From Rhabditophanes sp. KR3021 (taxonomy: Eukaryota > Nematoda > Chromadorea > Rhabditida > Alloionematidae): a stretch of 64,000 bases of DNA. Shown here piece after piece: positions 10,571 through 22,970 of the stretch. The translations under genes were made by a program, and so were the position numbers. How positions within the stretch are numbered: position 1 is the first letter of the stretch; each line of letters opens with the position of its first letter. Below the pieces are notes generated by a model. It had not been told where the DNA came from and searched no databases. It was given only the letters and a program-made list of their open reading frames with translations. The stretch covers positions 6,262,001 to 6,326,000 of the forward strand of contig CAUJLY010000002.1 of assembly GCA_963281155.1 (NCBI GenBank). The letters are read 5' to 3'.

Positions 10571-12371
10571 TATCCTTTTACATTTAAAAATCAAATTTGC
10601 TTAAGTTAGAATTTATGAAACAAATAATTTAAAAAACAGTTAGACAATTTGGACCGTAAACTTAATTTATACAAAATTATATATAATGTGCAAATAATCA
10701 TTTTTAATACCAAATCAAATTACATTTATTTTATTACAACATTACTACTATACGTATTTTGTAATAGACCTTTTTAAATAAACTTTAAAGGCATGATATT
10801 TGTATAATAATAGTTCATGGTAACATTAATAGCATTTTCTTAAAACTTTGACTCTTACCATTAAAGAGCATGTACACAATACAGGAATGGAAACTAAAAA
10901 ATACTCCTTTCTACGAAATCTATTATTTTAAACAAAGATATTAACGCTTATCTTATTTTCTCAAATAAATTGGTTTTAATGGCTTTCCATGAACTACCGA
11001 TTAAATATCACTTTATGTACATATCAATGGTTTTGACCTTATGGTTAACACTTATCTTCTACAGATTTTTTCATATAAGGACCCTGTAAATATGTTTATA
11101 TATACAACAATAAATACTTTAAAACAAAAACACCGCAAAACCGTTTGTTTACTTCCATCCAGCTGACATTAATATGTTGTATTGTTTGTACTGTTAAATA
11201 TTCACTTATATTCACTGATACTCATTTATATTTATTTAAATTTTACTATCATTTTTACTCCAATAATTCAATCACCATCTACACATTTTTAAACCATGCT
11301 TCGAATTACTAAATAATTCGTATTTAAAAATATTATATTCAATTTATTATTATTCGAATTAATAATATTCATGGGCTGATTATTTTGATCATAATCTTTA
11401 GTAGCTGCAATTTAAATATCACCACCATTTTTATTAACCCAAAAATATATCTCATAAAAATTATCTTAAAAAGCAATTAAAAATTGAACATCTAAACTAT
11501 AGGGAGAGATGTTTTCTTAAAACAAATTTAAATAACAGTCAATTTATACCCCATTCGCTGCCACCATATTATTTCTATTCATCCATATAATCACCCCTAA
11601 TAGCCCTAATTTTAGTTTAATTATATCGAGGAGCAATGTTAAAATCACTTCCTTGCATTTATCAACCATAAATAGATGCAAGCATATCTTATTATTATAC
11701 GTCAACATTTAATATGCTTTCCTTTTAAACCTTTGTTGATGGAATTTGAAGTTGAATTAGTCGTATATTGTTGTTCAAGTTGTTATGTCAAACTGTACTA
11801 ACTATTTAACTTCTATAATACCTCCACAAGAGAAAACGAGCCTACTGCTTTATCGTAATTAATTGTCTTTGCTTTTAATTTATTGTGATCAAAAAGATTA
11901 GGACAACTTTATATATGCCTACTATAATTATATTGGCACAATTGTGAATTAGACAAAAAAGATTTTATTTATTTCTCTTTAATGACCTAAAATTTTTATA
12001 CTCCGTTTTGCACTTTTTAGATAAATTATTCATTCAAAATCAAGCATACATTTAGTGTCAAAGTTTTGATTTAACAATCAAAAATTCATTTTACTAACTC
12101 CTCCCCTTTTTACGCGCACACATTTATTGCCTCATTCTCAAAAATCTGTCAAGAACCTTTTTTTAGATTGTTGTTAAGAGTAAGCAAGTCGCGAATTTAG
12201 AAGAAAAGACACAAACACATTTACCACTGTCATCCATATCTTACGAATAATATATTTCTTTCTATTTAAGCTAATCAAACACTCATAATAACACACTATC
12301 CATATTTTGAACCAGACAACCCCATATTTGAGGATTCCTATATTGCCATTCTTACTAAATAGTGATCTAAA
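10571..12371. other. Intergenic, AT-rich, upstream of Frizzled
   Basis: About 1.8 kb with no exon that I can support. It is strongly AT-rich with many short A/T runs. As the 5' flank of a developmental receptor gene it is the likely promoter/enhancer region, but I see no specific element. Confidence 0.5.
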
Positions 12372-15300
12372 ATGGGTACTCTACGCATTACTTCTTTCAT
12401 ATTTTTGTTAATCCATCTGAATCAAGCTTTCGATCTGCCTATATGCGTTCCTATCACTGCTGAATATTGTCAATCTGTTTTACCATACAAAATTACAAGG
12501 CAAGTGATAATAATATATTTATCCTCTTTCCACTATAATTAACTCTTTTTATTCAAAAAGACACGCGTCAACTTCATTTGAATCTTTTTTTAAATTTAAT
12601 GTCTCTTTCAGTGAGATTAGCAGTATAAAAAATAGCCCTCATATAAATCACTGTCAGAAGGATGATATGTAGGCTTGTGTATATTTGTAGATAGGGGATA
12701 TACGTTATAAATGGCCAACCTCGGCCATTTGTCATGACTTGATAGTCTCAAAGCCTCTCCTAGAAGACACAAAAGAAAATTACTGAGAAGAATAAAATGG
12801 CGATAGAAGAGTTTGTCATTTTACTCTTCTAGATGTATTAGTATTATTTAGTTCAAAACATTCTTTACAAATATATTAGGTTATTTTGGGTTGTCTTAAT
12901 TGACAGAAGGAAGGGACACAAACATTTTGATGATAATAGCCATATTTTGATTATTATCATGGTCACTCGCTGGACAAAGCCTACAAAAGTGGGGCCGACT
13001 TTAAATGTGAATGATAATTCAAATATGAGACAGGGATATGATCCTTTAATCGGCACCAGACAGACACTTCTCCCCTATCATCATATCAAAAGACATTTAA
13101 AATAAAGTTTTTGAAAAAATGTAAACTACACACATTTTTGATTAATGCTTCTTTAACAAAAATATTGTGACAAGAACCAAAAAAGTTTCCTTCCAACATA
13201 GAGCAGTTGCCTTATATCTATTTCCAATAACATCTCCAAGCCAAAGAGACATGAGTACATAATTGACAAATGATAATTTATTATGACTAAATCATCTTCT
13301 ACGATCACTCCAAACTTTGATTTATGCCTATTCATAAACTTTATCTTTGTTCTGAGTTAAGGAAGAGATGTGCTTTACAAGCACGCTGTTGATATAAATC
13401 TACCATTTGATTAATCGTCTTTTTTGTCAAATCACTAGAAACAGTCCATCACAAGGAATGTGCAAAAGTATCTTAAAATCATCCAAAGGGACCACCAGGA
13501 TAAAGTTTACTAATTAGAAAAGTGTCACAAATTAACCTCATCGCCAGTTAAAATAATTGACAAAATGTGCGATTAGTTGAAAGTTATGGGTTTAATTTAA
13601 GAGTAATGACTCTTAATTGAACTTACTTATTTATGGACACAAATTAATAAGTATATCACATCCATATGACTGACACTAGAAAATAATTGCATAATCAAGA
13701 CACAAGTATTACGAAAATATGACCACAAATCTAATTACTGCAAAATCAACTTAGTAGATGTAGTTTTATTTGATTGACAAGGAAATTGCCTTATTATTTA
13801 GAAGTTGATACGATTGACAGAACATGGTATAACATAAATCTATTTATTATCCAAATTTAAAAAATGTCAGAAAATGATATAAATAAACATAAATTTATTT
13901 ATTATTGAAAATTGGCAGAAGATGACATAAACATTATTTATTTTAGATTCCCAAATCTTGTTGGTGATGACAATCAAAAGGAAGCTATAAATTCAATTAC
14001 GAGTTATGCTATGTTAGTTGATACTGGATGTAGTGACCAATTGAAGTTTTTTTTATGCTCTTCTTACTTTCCTATGTGTACTGATAAGGCAAGTTTTGGT
14101 TAAACGATACATAAAATTATGTAAATATTAACTATTGTTTGTTGTTACCAAAGTAATATGCGTAATAATCAAAGTTTGTACAATCCATTAACGATCTGAT
14201 CATTTATTTTATTCTCATAATAACATCAAATAAATTAGAGTAAATGGATGGCTCGATTATGAACAATTTAACACTTACTCACAAAAGTTTACAAATTATA
14301 CAATCTAAGTTTATGCAAATGTAATTTGATTTATTGCAGGTACCATTACCAATCGGCCCTTGCCGTTCAATTTGTACAGAAGTACATAGGAAATGTTTGC
14401 CGGTTTTAAGGTATGATTTAAAAATATTTATAAAAATGAATATAAAGGTAGCATTAATATATAAAGATGAAATTAATCTAAGTAATTCCATTTAAATCCA
14501 TAATGGATATCCCCGGCTTGGATGTAATTTGGGATTCATTAATAAAGAGTAGCGTTAATTATTTTTTTAAAACCACAGTTGTTAGAGTGATCATTTAAAG
14601 ATAAAGTAAAATGCAAAATTAACTTTAGCGAAATTTGGGGAAAACATTTTACCAAAGTTTTTCTGCGATTTTAATTATTTTAATGCTTCTTCTTTAGAGA
14701 TTTTAACCTTGACTGGCCAATGGTCTTAAATTGCTCAAAATATCCCTTAGAAAATGGATTTATGAATCAAGTATGTATGGGAGACACAAATTCCTCCGAA
14801 AACGAAAGTGAACCAGTTGACGACTCTTCTGTTGTTGTGATTGAAAAAACAACCAAATCGAAGTCATCACAATCAAAAACTCATCCAATTAAAAAGTGTG
14901 ATTCATCCACTCAAGTTTACATTAACAAAACAAATAGATGTGCTTCTCAATGTTATGCATTTGATTCAGTTGATCAACAAGAAATGGAAGAACATGCCAG
15001 ATATACTCTAGCTATTTTGGGGTTAATTGCCGTTTGTTTCTTTATTTGCTGTCTTTTGATTTCCTTAGTTAAAAGATGTCATGGACTTGATTTTACTGAT
15101 TATTGCTTGTTGTTTGGAGGAGCTTCATTTGCCATGTCGACTTTCCTTCAAATAGTTAATATTCAATTCAGGGATCTAATTTCATGTACACAATATAATT
15201 CTATTTCGATTGTTGTTGTTCCTGAATTACATCACATTCCCTGTGTTTTGGTTGCAATTATGACCTATTATTTGGGAACAACTGGAAGATTATGGTGTGT

Positions 15301-16021
15301 AATGGCATGTTTTGGATGGAGAAAAAGCTTAATGAATTCTCCAAAGCATGACACAAATAACTTTAGATTCAAATCCTCTACTATTGCCTGTACTGCTTCC
15401 TTTCCAATAATTCTACTTGCCTTAATGTCTAGATCAACAAATATAGACATTTTCACTGGGCTTTGTTCAATCACCCAAGGATCCTCATCACTGCAAAATT
15501 TATTCACCACATTACGTGAATTTGCCTTCCTAATTCTTTCGATATTTCCCCTATTTTGTGGATGTCTCCGCCAATTATCACCCTTTAATAACTCCTACAA
15601 TCGCAACACAAACCCTAAGCCGTTATTCAAAAATCTATTAACGATCCTCTTTACACTAATTTATTTCCTATTTACAACATTTTGGTTTTACTATTCGGTT
15701 CAACTGTTTTTTGCCACTTCAGTAAACGTGACCAAAGAAACAACTATCAATCAATGGGACCTCATCACTGCCATCAAAACATATGCCGATCCTATTTTAG
15801 CTATCTTGACGTGTGCCATCTTTTTAATCTCAATTATTCTAAAGTGTTACTTTCAAACACATCAATCACTAGCACCTATCCAAAAAATGAATGATGGGAT
15901 GACAGTATATCTACCAACAACTTTACCCCCAGCACCACCACCAAACTATGTAATTGGAATTAATCAGGTGGACGAGTATGATTCAACGATGTTGTCAAAT
16001 TCAAATAAAATTGGCCGGTAA
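12372..16021 (+). CDS. fz: Frizzled Wnt receptor
   Basis: Four exons, 12372-12499, 13947-14088, 14340-14410 and 14698-16021, join in frame to 554 residues. A signal peptide is followed by the cysteine-rich Wnt-binding domain (CVPITAEYCQSVLPYKITR, FPNLVGDDNQKEA, LKFFLCSSYFPMCTDK, VPLPIGPCRSICTEVHRKC, LDWPMVLNCSKYP). The wording is closest to the FZD4/9/10 group as I remember it. A Ser-rich linker and seven membrane segments follow, starting at ILGLIAVCFFICCLLISLV. The first two introns (12500-13946 and 14089-14339) use GC donors, both AAG|GCAAGT, forced by reading frame and family conservation. The third is GTATGA..AG. After TM7 the usual KTxxxW Dishevelled-binding motif is absent (LKCYFQTHQSLAP instead), and the tail is proline-rich. 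The assignment is firm; Dishevelled coupling is in doubt. Confidence 0.92.
12500..13946 (+). other. Frizzled intron 1 (GC-AG, 1.45 kb)
   Basis: The donor is AAG|GCAAGTG and the acceptor TTTATTTTAG|ATTCCC. Splicing restores TR-FPNLVGDDNQ, as in other Frizzled cysteine-rich domains. No GT donor in range gives this frame. The interior is AT-rich and I see no nested gene; minus ORFs at 12865 and 13153 are short and not protein-like. Confidence 0.8.
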
Positions 16022-18048
16022 TATTTTTAATGTCTAGAATATATTTAATTGTCTAAGATCAAAGTATTTTGTGTGTACATTTTATTAGTAGGTCCGTTCT
16101 CTTTTTTGGTATTTAAAAAAACATTTTATTACTTAAAATTCTTTGTCTCTTTAAAAAAACGTTTCTCAGTGATCAGGAACAATTTTGTAAATAAATGCGT
16201 TTTTAAAATTGATAACATATTTATTTTATGATTATCTAAGTGAATCTTTGGTCAAATGTGTTTTTGATCACGCTTCCTGAGATAAGATTATATTTTCAGA
16301 ACACAAAACTTTACTTTTTGAACAAACAACTTTTTTGACATTATACAGTTGTACATACACTTATAAAAATCGTCTTCCAACTTTCGAAAGAATTGTATTG
16401 TGATGCAATCAACAACTTGCGCATACTAATTATTCGTTGGCCTTTACATCAAAACAATCAAATGAATTAAATAATAGGTATCATCATCACATGAAGGAAG
16501 TACAGAGTTATCTGATTATGGGGTGCGCAAAAAGAAAAATACACTCTGTTAGATATTCAAAAGACTAAACGGTATTGTAAATGTGTTGACTGCAGCACAC
16601 AATAATAATAATAACGAATGTAAATGCTTTTGTGACAGCATAAGACTTGCGCTTTTTTACATCTCATCAAATAATTGTATTTGATTAAAATATGACATCT
16701 TATTTATGTCATTTTATCTTGCAAACTATTTTACTCACACTCTTCTACCTTAAATTGGTTGCACACCTCTAATAAATAACAGCCATTTTACCTAATATTT
16801 AGATGTAATATTATTATTCATTCATTTATCCATTCAACAATCACCTTTTGTCCTACAGCAGCGCCTAACCAGCTCAAAGGAAACTTCTTTGACCGTACAT
16901 ACTCTAACACATTTTCATAAGTTTAAATGCGACCATCGATGATGATGTCCGATTTGCCGATAATGTACAAACAGACAAACTTTATATCAAATGATATGTC
17001 TTTGTGACTGTTTATAGCTTGCTATTTGCAAAATGATCTTCTTCTGTGATCATTCGTAATTATAATTCATCTAAAAAAGATTAATCTCTCCATATTTGTC
17101 CATTTTTACTAATAAACAACTATTCTTTACTACTATTGATTCATCTTAAAATTAAGTCTAATGACAACAATAAGTATACTTTTTTCAATTTATTTACAAC
17201 TGAACACAAGTGTAGTTTTTTTAAATAAGCAAATATTTTTAATTTAATGACATAATTTGCATGTATGTCGTCCATTAGCTCTGCTAAATATTCTCTACCT
17301 CAATATATTAATCCAATTTGCAAATAAAAAGTATATCACCTATCTCGAATTTCCTTAACATAATGTAAATGTTAATTAACCTAATCAAGTTGCGCACCTG
17401 ACCTTTTTGACTAATATATTTTTAGATGTCCGTGAATCACCCCTAATTGACTGTGTTTTTATGTTACGTCTTAATTTTAACTAAAAAATCTGATACATGA
17501 GTCACCATTTGGAATTTAACCCCCACTTCATTATATTAAGCTCTTGAAAACAAACAGAACTTGAATAGAACTAATATTTCTACATTATATATACCTAATA
17601 TTTTTATTAAAAGTTGTTATCATCGATGATATGGATGTGCAATTAAAGTTAACTTACTCAATAACACTATTTTTATTTGACACTCTGTTCATACATGTGT
17701 TAAATAAACCCAAAATCAATTTTTAGTATAACACACTATTTGGAAGGTTGCGACTTATTTTGTATATAAAATATGTTTTTTTAATATAAACAATTGCACT
17801 TCTTTTGCCATATGACATCTAATCTTTTGAACGAAATCACTTTATTCCGAATATATTTTTTGTAAGGCAAAACATGCTAACATCTAAATCATTTTCGAAA
17901 TTTATACATTAATCATTTCCACACTACTTCCATCAATCATTTGGCACCTTTTGCTTTAAGCATAAAATTAGCATTTGCGAAAGTCATTATCGAATTTTAA
18001 ACTTATAAATGACCACTTCTTATCTTTATAGACTAACTTTACTCAAAT
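16022..18048. other. Intergenic between Frizzled and the EMI/EGF receptor array
   Basis: About 2 kb, AT-rich, no supported exon. It includes a ~155 bp block (17384-17540) that is duplicated upstream of the second array member. Confidence 0.55.
17384..17540 (+). repeat. Duplicated upstream block of the receptor array (copy A; copy B at about 20165-20320)
   Basis: Both blocks contain AATCAAGTTGCG/GATCAAGTTGCG followed by CCTGACCTT, then CCGTGAATCA, AATTGACTGTG and a TAATC/TTAACCCCCAC stretch in the same order. In copy B the block runs almost directly into the transmembrane coding region, which shows that the unit once carried the whole gene and suffered an internal deletion. The conservation could reflect a shared promoter element or simply common descent. 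Confidence 0.7.
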
Positions 18049-19239
18049 ATGGCAAAAAAGAGTCGTCAACAAAGCCGTCTTTTTATGGCTTACTTACTAC
18101 TACTTTTACCTATCATCATCTCCGCTGCCATCAACACAAAACCCGAACCGACAGGAGATAATGTGTGCGAAGACATTATTGTGGTCAACAAAACCATCCG
18201 TGACAAAGTTCATGTCAAATCTTTCGTTACCAAGGAAGTACCTTGTACTGATATTACTAAAGGATTCAGCTGTACCGTCCAAGAGTAAGTCCCACTTTTA
18301 TTTAAATTGTTTATCTTAATTTTTAGAGAAGTCTCGAAGGTGGAATACCAAAAGAAAATTGTTCCTGAGAACAAGACTATTGCTGTTTGCTGCCAAGGTT
18401 ACTATCATGAATTAGAAAGTAATACTTGTCAACTGTTGTGTGATGCTCCTTGTATTCACGGAAAGTGTGTTTCCAGGAATTATTGCGAATGTGACAAAGG
18501 ATACAACCAAAGCAATGGAACCGTGTGCGATGTTTCTTGTGAAAAGGGATATTGGGGAAATGACTGTCGGTCCCTTTGTGATCAAGGAAGTTATGGAGAT
18601 CATTGCAAAAATACTTGCACGTGTGACGACGGGCATATCTGTGATCCAATTATCGGTTGCTGTGTAGAAGACCAATTAACTTGCGGAGTTGCTACTCGCG
18701 ACCAATTAATTATGCAAAAAGCGAGCAATAAACAAAATATTGTTTATGGAGCAATCTTGATTGTCGTTTGTGTTTGTCTGCTGGGAACTTTCACGATTTA
18801 TTATCGCAAAAAGTACAGAAAGGAACGTGACCCTCGCCTCCCAGACGTAATCTATCACAAGAAAAATCTAGATGAACATGAAGATTCTAGTCTAAAGTTC
18901 ACCAATAGACTAGCAGATGAGCCCAGTTATGTAGCCGTCCAAGAAAGCGAATTTGCTGATAGAGAAGCGGCCAGAAGGAAAGCTTTAGACATTGAAGGTA
19001 GGTTCAAATTTAATACTATTACATTAGTTCATCCTATTTTTGTAGGTGCCGGTTATGCTTCTTTAAGCGACGTGGGATCAACCTCGAACACCAGACCAGC
19101 AACAGATGGAAATTTATGTATGGCTCCTTTTCTAAATAAAGAAGACGACTATGAGGCTTATGGTGAAGATGAGAGTTACCTAGCTCCAAGTAACGCTTCA
19201 ACCGCCTACGACCGTTACACGGAACCTCCTCACAATTAA
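18049..19239 (+). CDS. Short Draper/MEGF10-like EMI-EGF receptor, copy 1
   Basis: Exons 18049-18284, 18327-18997 and 19046-19239 join to 366 residues. After a signal peptide comes an EMI-like domain: NVCEDII near the start, a second cysteine cluster, and AVCCQGYYH as the CCxGW-like end. Then come EGF-like modules (CDAPCIHGKCVSRNYCECDKG, CEKGYWGNDC, CTCDDGHICDPIIGCC), one membrane segment (GAILIVVCVCLLGTFTIYY) and a ~130-residue tail. EMI followed by this EGF type is characteristic of the Draper/CED-1/MEGF10 engulfment receptors. Those have many more EGF units, so this is a short paralogue, resembling short Draper forms. The tail has tyrosine motifs (GYASLSDV, DYEAYGEDESYLAP) that could recruit SH2 proteins. 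It heads a tandem family with copies at 20325 and 21835. Confidence 0.82.
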
Positions 19240-19620
19240 TCTGCCCATATAACCTATTTTCTATCCACCATAATTTGCCTTTCCAATATCTTGCTTTACT
19301 TGTAAAAATTGTGTGTTAACTTACACAATCACTATGTTTCCTTTTGTTAACATATTATTTATTGTTCAGTTCCACACTCACCTATTTTCATAACCACTAC
19401 TATATACTCTCACCAAGACTTTTCTCAAAGATGCTTTAGTTTCAGCCAAAATATATGATACAAATACAAAGCGTAATTTCTACAAAACTCACCTTTTAAA
19501 ACCATCTTTTGCCATACACCTAATAAAACTAAACCTCAAATCTTCTATCTATCTAATTTTTTGCACAAAAATTAAATTACCTCTTAACAAATTCACTAAC
19601 GTGTACTTTTTATTTTATAG

Positions 19621-19673
19621 ACACTCACGAATATGAAGTTCCCAAGACATGGAAAAATGAGTCTCAAAAATAG
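19621..19673 (+). other. Candidate alternative last exon of receptor copy 1
   Basis: A strong TATTTTATAG acceptor precedes 53 bases. If joined to exon 2 (phase 1, bypassing exon 3) they read DTHEYEVPKTWKNESQK and stop. YEVP is a plausible SH2-docking tyrosine. The same position in copy 2 (about 21143) is recognisably homologous but has an early stop. Transcripts would settle whether it is used. Confidence 0.4.
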
Positions 19674-20164
19674 AAGTTCACGCCAATATATTTCTTTTGA
19701 AACTGTTTTGTACGGGAAATGAAAGTACCTAGTGAATTAAAAATTTTTATACATACAAGCATAACTTATTTCATGTTTCTTTTTACTATGTGATGTCACT
19801 TAATAAATAAAATTTCGAATTTTTAATTGATTGGCAACAAAATTCACTTACTACTAAAAGGCGAAGTTGATCAAATTGAAAAGAATATGGCAATTAAATA
19901 AAAACTGTAAATTCAATTTCAAGCTATAATTTGTTGGGTGATTTTAGATAATAATGCGGAACCATACAAAGAAATTAGAATAACACATTTTTAAAATATA
20001 GGGATTCGAAATAATGAGCGAAGTTTTAAAATAGCATAGAAAAAAGGAGTTTCTGGGCATTACTTTTTTAAAATTAAACACACTATTATTTTAATTCATA
20101 ATATAAATATTATTTATTAGAAAACGGTTTATGATGAAGCCATCATTTCGAATGAATTTTAATC
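19674..20164. other. Spacer between receptor copies 1 and 2
   Basis: About 0.5 kb of AT-rich sequence with no supported exon. It follows the candidate alternative exon and ends at the duplicated upstream block of copy 2. Confidence 0.5.
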
Positions 20165-20324
20165 CAATTGATCAAGTTGCGTGCCTGACCTTGTTTACTA
20201 TTTTATTGCTCCTGCATCCGTGAATCATGTATAATTGACTGTGCTTTTTATCTTCCTTCTTAATTAGGAGAGATTTCATTTGCGTTCAACATGTGTAATC
20301 TAATCCCCACCCAGAGTTCTTCAA

Positions 20325-20788
20325 TAAACAAATTATTGTCTATGGAGCAATCTTGATCGTCGTTTGTGTTTGTCTGCTGGGAACTTTCACGATTTATTAT
20401 CGCCAAAAGTACAGAAATGAACGTGATCCTTTACTTCCTCAGCTTATCTATAACCAGAACAACTTCGATACAGAATCTAGTTTAAAGTTCACCAATAAAT
20501 TAGCTGGCCAGTGTGGCTATGTGGCCGCCCAAGAAAAAGAATTCGCCGTTAGAGAAGATGCCAGAAAGAAAGCTTTTGATCTTGAAGACATAAGTAAGTT
20601 CAAAGATGAGTTTTGTATTATATCATATCATTTATGTAGATGACAATTATTCTTCTGTATACGACATGAAATCAACCTCAAGTACCAAACCAGAAATAAA
20701 CGAAAGGTTTTGTACGGCTCCTTTAATAAATGAGTATGAAGCTTATGAAGGAGGATACCTGGTATCAAGTAACGCCTTAATCAAGTGA
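20325..20788 (+). pseudogene. EMI/EGF receptor copy 2, ectodomain deleted
   Basis: Two exon segments (to 20593, and 20640-20788) encode only the membrane segment and cytoplasmic tail of the family. VYGAILIVVCVCLLGTF is identical in part to copy 1; then come SSLKFTNKLAG and, after an intron, DNYSSVYDMKS and a TGA stop. The signal peptide, EMI and EGF regions are gone. Homology resumes about 18 codons before the membrane segment, straight after the duplicated upstream block. No in-frame ATG precedes it; a TAA lies just upstream. The tail frame and intron remain intact, so the deletion is either recent or the tail is used in some other transcript. 3' flanking sequence to about 21190 is also homologous to copy 1. 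Confidence 0.75.
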
Positions 20789-21190
20789 AGGTTACATTGA
20801 ATTGACAATACCTAATCTATAACCATATAATTCATTTTTTGGTTTCTATATTTTTTTTACTTGTAAAATCGTGTGTACATTAAACAATCACAATGTTTAA
20901 ATTTTTTTGCTATCTTATTTGTTTTCACTTTTACGCTAATATGTTCAAGACGTTTTACTAAAAGATATTTTAGTTTAAGACAAAAGTATCATACAAAATG
21001 AAGTCTGATTCTATTAAATCTACCTTTTCAAACACATTTTTTGCTTTACGCCTAATAAAAGTAAACTTCGAAAATTGGATCTATCTCATTTTTGCAACAT
21101 AAATTAAATTATCTTTTCACAAAGCCACTAACGCGTGCTGCAGACTCGTAAATACTTATGATGTTTGAAGACATGACAAACCATTCTTGC

Positions 21191-21834
21191 CAATAAAAGT
21201 CTACACCAATTTAGATCTTTTAAAACTATCCTGTGCCGGAAATCAAAACATTAACTTACTTAGCAAATCAAAAAATAATTACATAACATAATCTATTTGA
21301 TATTTCCTTTTTATTCCATGTGATGGCCACTTAATAAATGTTGGATTTTTATGAATTTATTTTTGAGGACGAAAATCGAATTTCTTTTTATAATTCGATT
21401 TGATTTAATTTGTAATATTATTCAAGAGATCAATTCTGTATAACAACAGTGTACTATTACTAATCTGACTATGAATATGAGTTGATTCATAGCAAATATT
21501 GCCACTGTTTCTTGAGTCATTGCTAATGATCATCGTGTAAAGATTCATCGTTACTTCATTATAAACATTAAACAAAGTATGATTCACTTTGTGGCCTAAT
21601 TTTTGTATCATTTTGGGTAGTACAGCAATAAGTATGAACAACCACAGTGCTATCTAAACAGCGTGGTAGTTTTACTGATAATAATACATTTATTTGAATA
21701 AAAAAAAGGGAATTGAACGGGTTACCATCTATCGTTTATCTATTTCTAATTTGTTTTGATCATTTGAAATTTATTATTTTTGATTAAAATAATTTTTTTA
21801 CTCATTAATGATATGTACTTATTTTCAGCTAAAG
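21191..21834. other. Spacer between receptor copies 2 and 3
   Basis: About 0.64 kb. It contains a minus ORF (21405-21641) without protein-like features. It ends with a TTTTCAG acceptor at 21823-21829 just before the copy 3 start, suggesting a non-coding first exon within this stretch. Confidence 0.45.
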
Positions 21835-22970
21835 ATGGTTAAGCATCAAATATTCTTTTATTTAGTTGCCATTCTTCAACTAAGTCTCTTTATTTCTATT
21901 TCCGCCAAACTGCCAAGCCCCAACGTCTGCCAAGTCTACTTCACCGTCAACGAAACCATCACTAAACAAGAAACCAAGCTAGTAAACATCACTAAATACT
22001 TTTCATGTCCAGATTTTTTGAAAAATTTTCGTTGTCCCATAACAAAGTCAGTCACTCTTTTTATTTTTAATTCATTTTTATAGAGAAGTATCAGTAGTCG
22101 AAAATATAGACACTATCATTCCAGTCAATAAAGTCAGATTGTTCTGTTGCGAAGGTTACTTCGAAAATGACGACGGCAAATGTGTTGGTTTGTGTGATTC
22201 TTCTTGTGAACACGGAAAATGCGTAGGTAGAAATGAATGTCAGTGTAAAAAAGGATTTGCTGGCACTTTCTGTGAATATTCGTGCAAAAGTGGGTTTTGG
22301 GGGAAGGATTGCAAGTCACTTTGTGAAGAAGGAACGTTTGGGGATCGATGTGAGCAGACTTGTGCTTGTCAAGACGATCAAATTTGTGATTCCATTATAG
22401 GATGTTGTGAAAAAGATAGTCTCACGTGTGGTATTAAAAAGTTCAATGGTTCTTTATGGAAAATATTCATCTATGGATCAAGTGCTACTATTGTCTTTAT
22501 TGTATTGTTAGCAGGGCTTATAATTTATTATCGCACAAAGTATCAAAAGGAATGTGATCCACAAGGACCTGTTTGCTGGCTACCTAATGCTCCTATCTGT
22601 GGTTCTGACGAATCTAATTTTAAAATTGAAAATCCTATGACTCGTAGATTATTGGAAATTGAAGAAGAGGAAGACCATTTTATTAAAACTCGTGCAACCA
22701 AAAATTGTTATTATGAAGATGCAAGTGGGTTTAAATATATAAGTTTCAAGTTTGAATAAATACTTTAGATTGAAATTAATTTTATTTTCAGCTTAAATCA
22801 TTAAATTACGACTTTAAATATACTTAATAATTTTATTCATTTTAGATGCCGGCTACGCCAGTTTAACCGAGGTAAATCCGCACTCATTGGAACCCGACGA
22901 TTCAAATCTAAATGACCAGTACCTAACACCAAATACAACTTCCACCTTCAAACCACAACCCAGAGCATGA
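21835..22970 (+). CDS. Short Draper/MEGF10-like EMI-EGF receptor, copy 3
   Basis: Exons 21835-22046, 22084-22724 and 22846-22970 join to 325 residues. The layout is the same as copy 1: signal peptide, EMI-like region (NVCQVYFTVNETITK then LFCCEGYF), EGF modules (CDSSCEHGKCVGRNECQCKKG, CKSGFWGKDC, CACQDDQICDSIIGCC), one membrane segment (ATIVFIVLLAGLIIYY) and a tail. Exon positions and phases match copy 1. The donor of intron 2 (A|GTGGGT) is weak; without splicing the frame ends at 22759 with FKYISFKFE. The spliced form restores NAGYASLTEV, conserved with copy 1, so I prefer it. Its tail differs more than its ectodomain, so signalling may have diverged. Confidence 0.8.

Noticed and set aside
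12500..12501. GT donor for Frizzled intron 1 at GCAA|GTGATA a few bases downstream
   Set aside because: It would shift the frame and lose the conserved TRFPNLVG junction; the GC donor fits frame and family.
13912..14103. Stand-alone 63-codon plus gene
   Set aside because: It is Frizzled exon 2 extended into its flanking introns.
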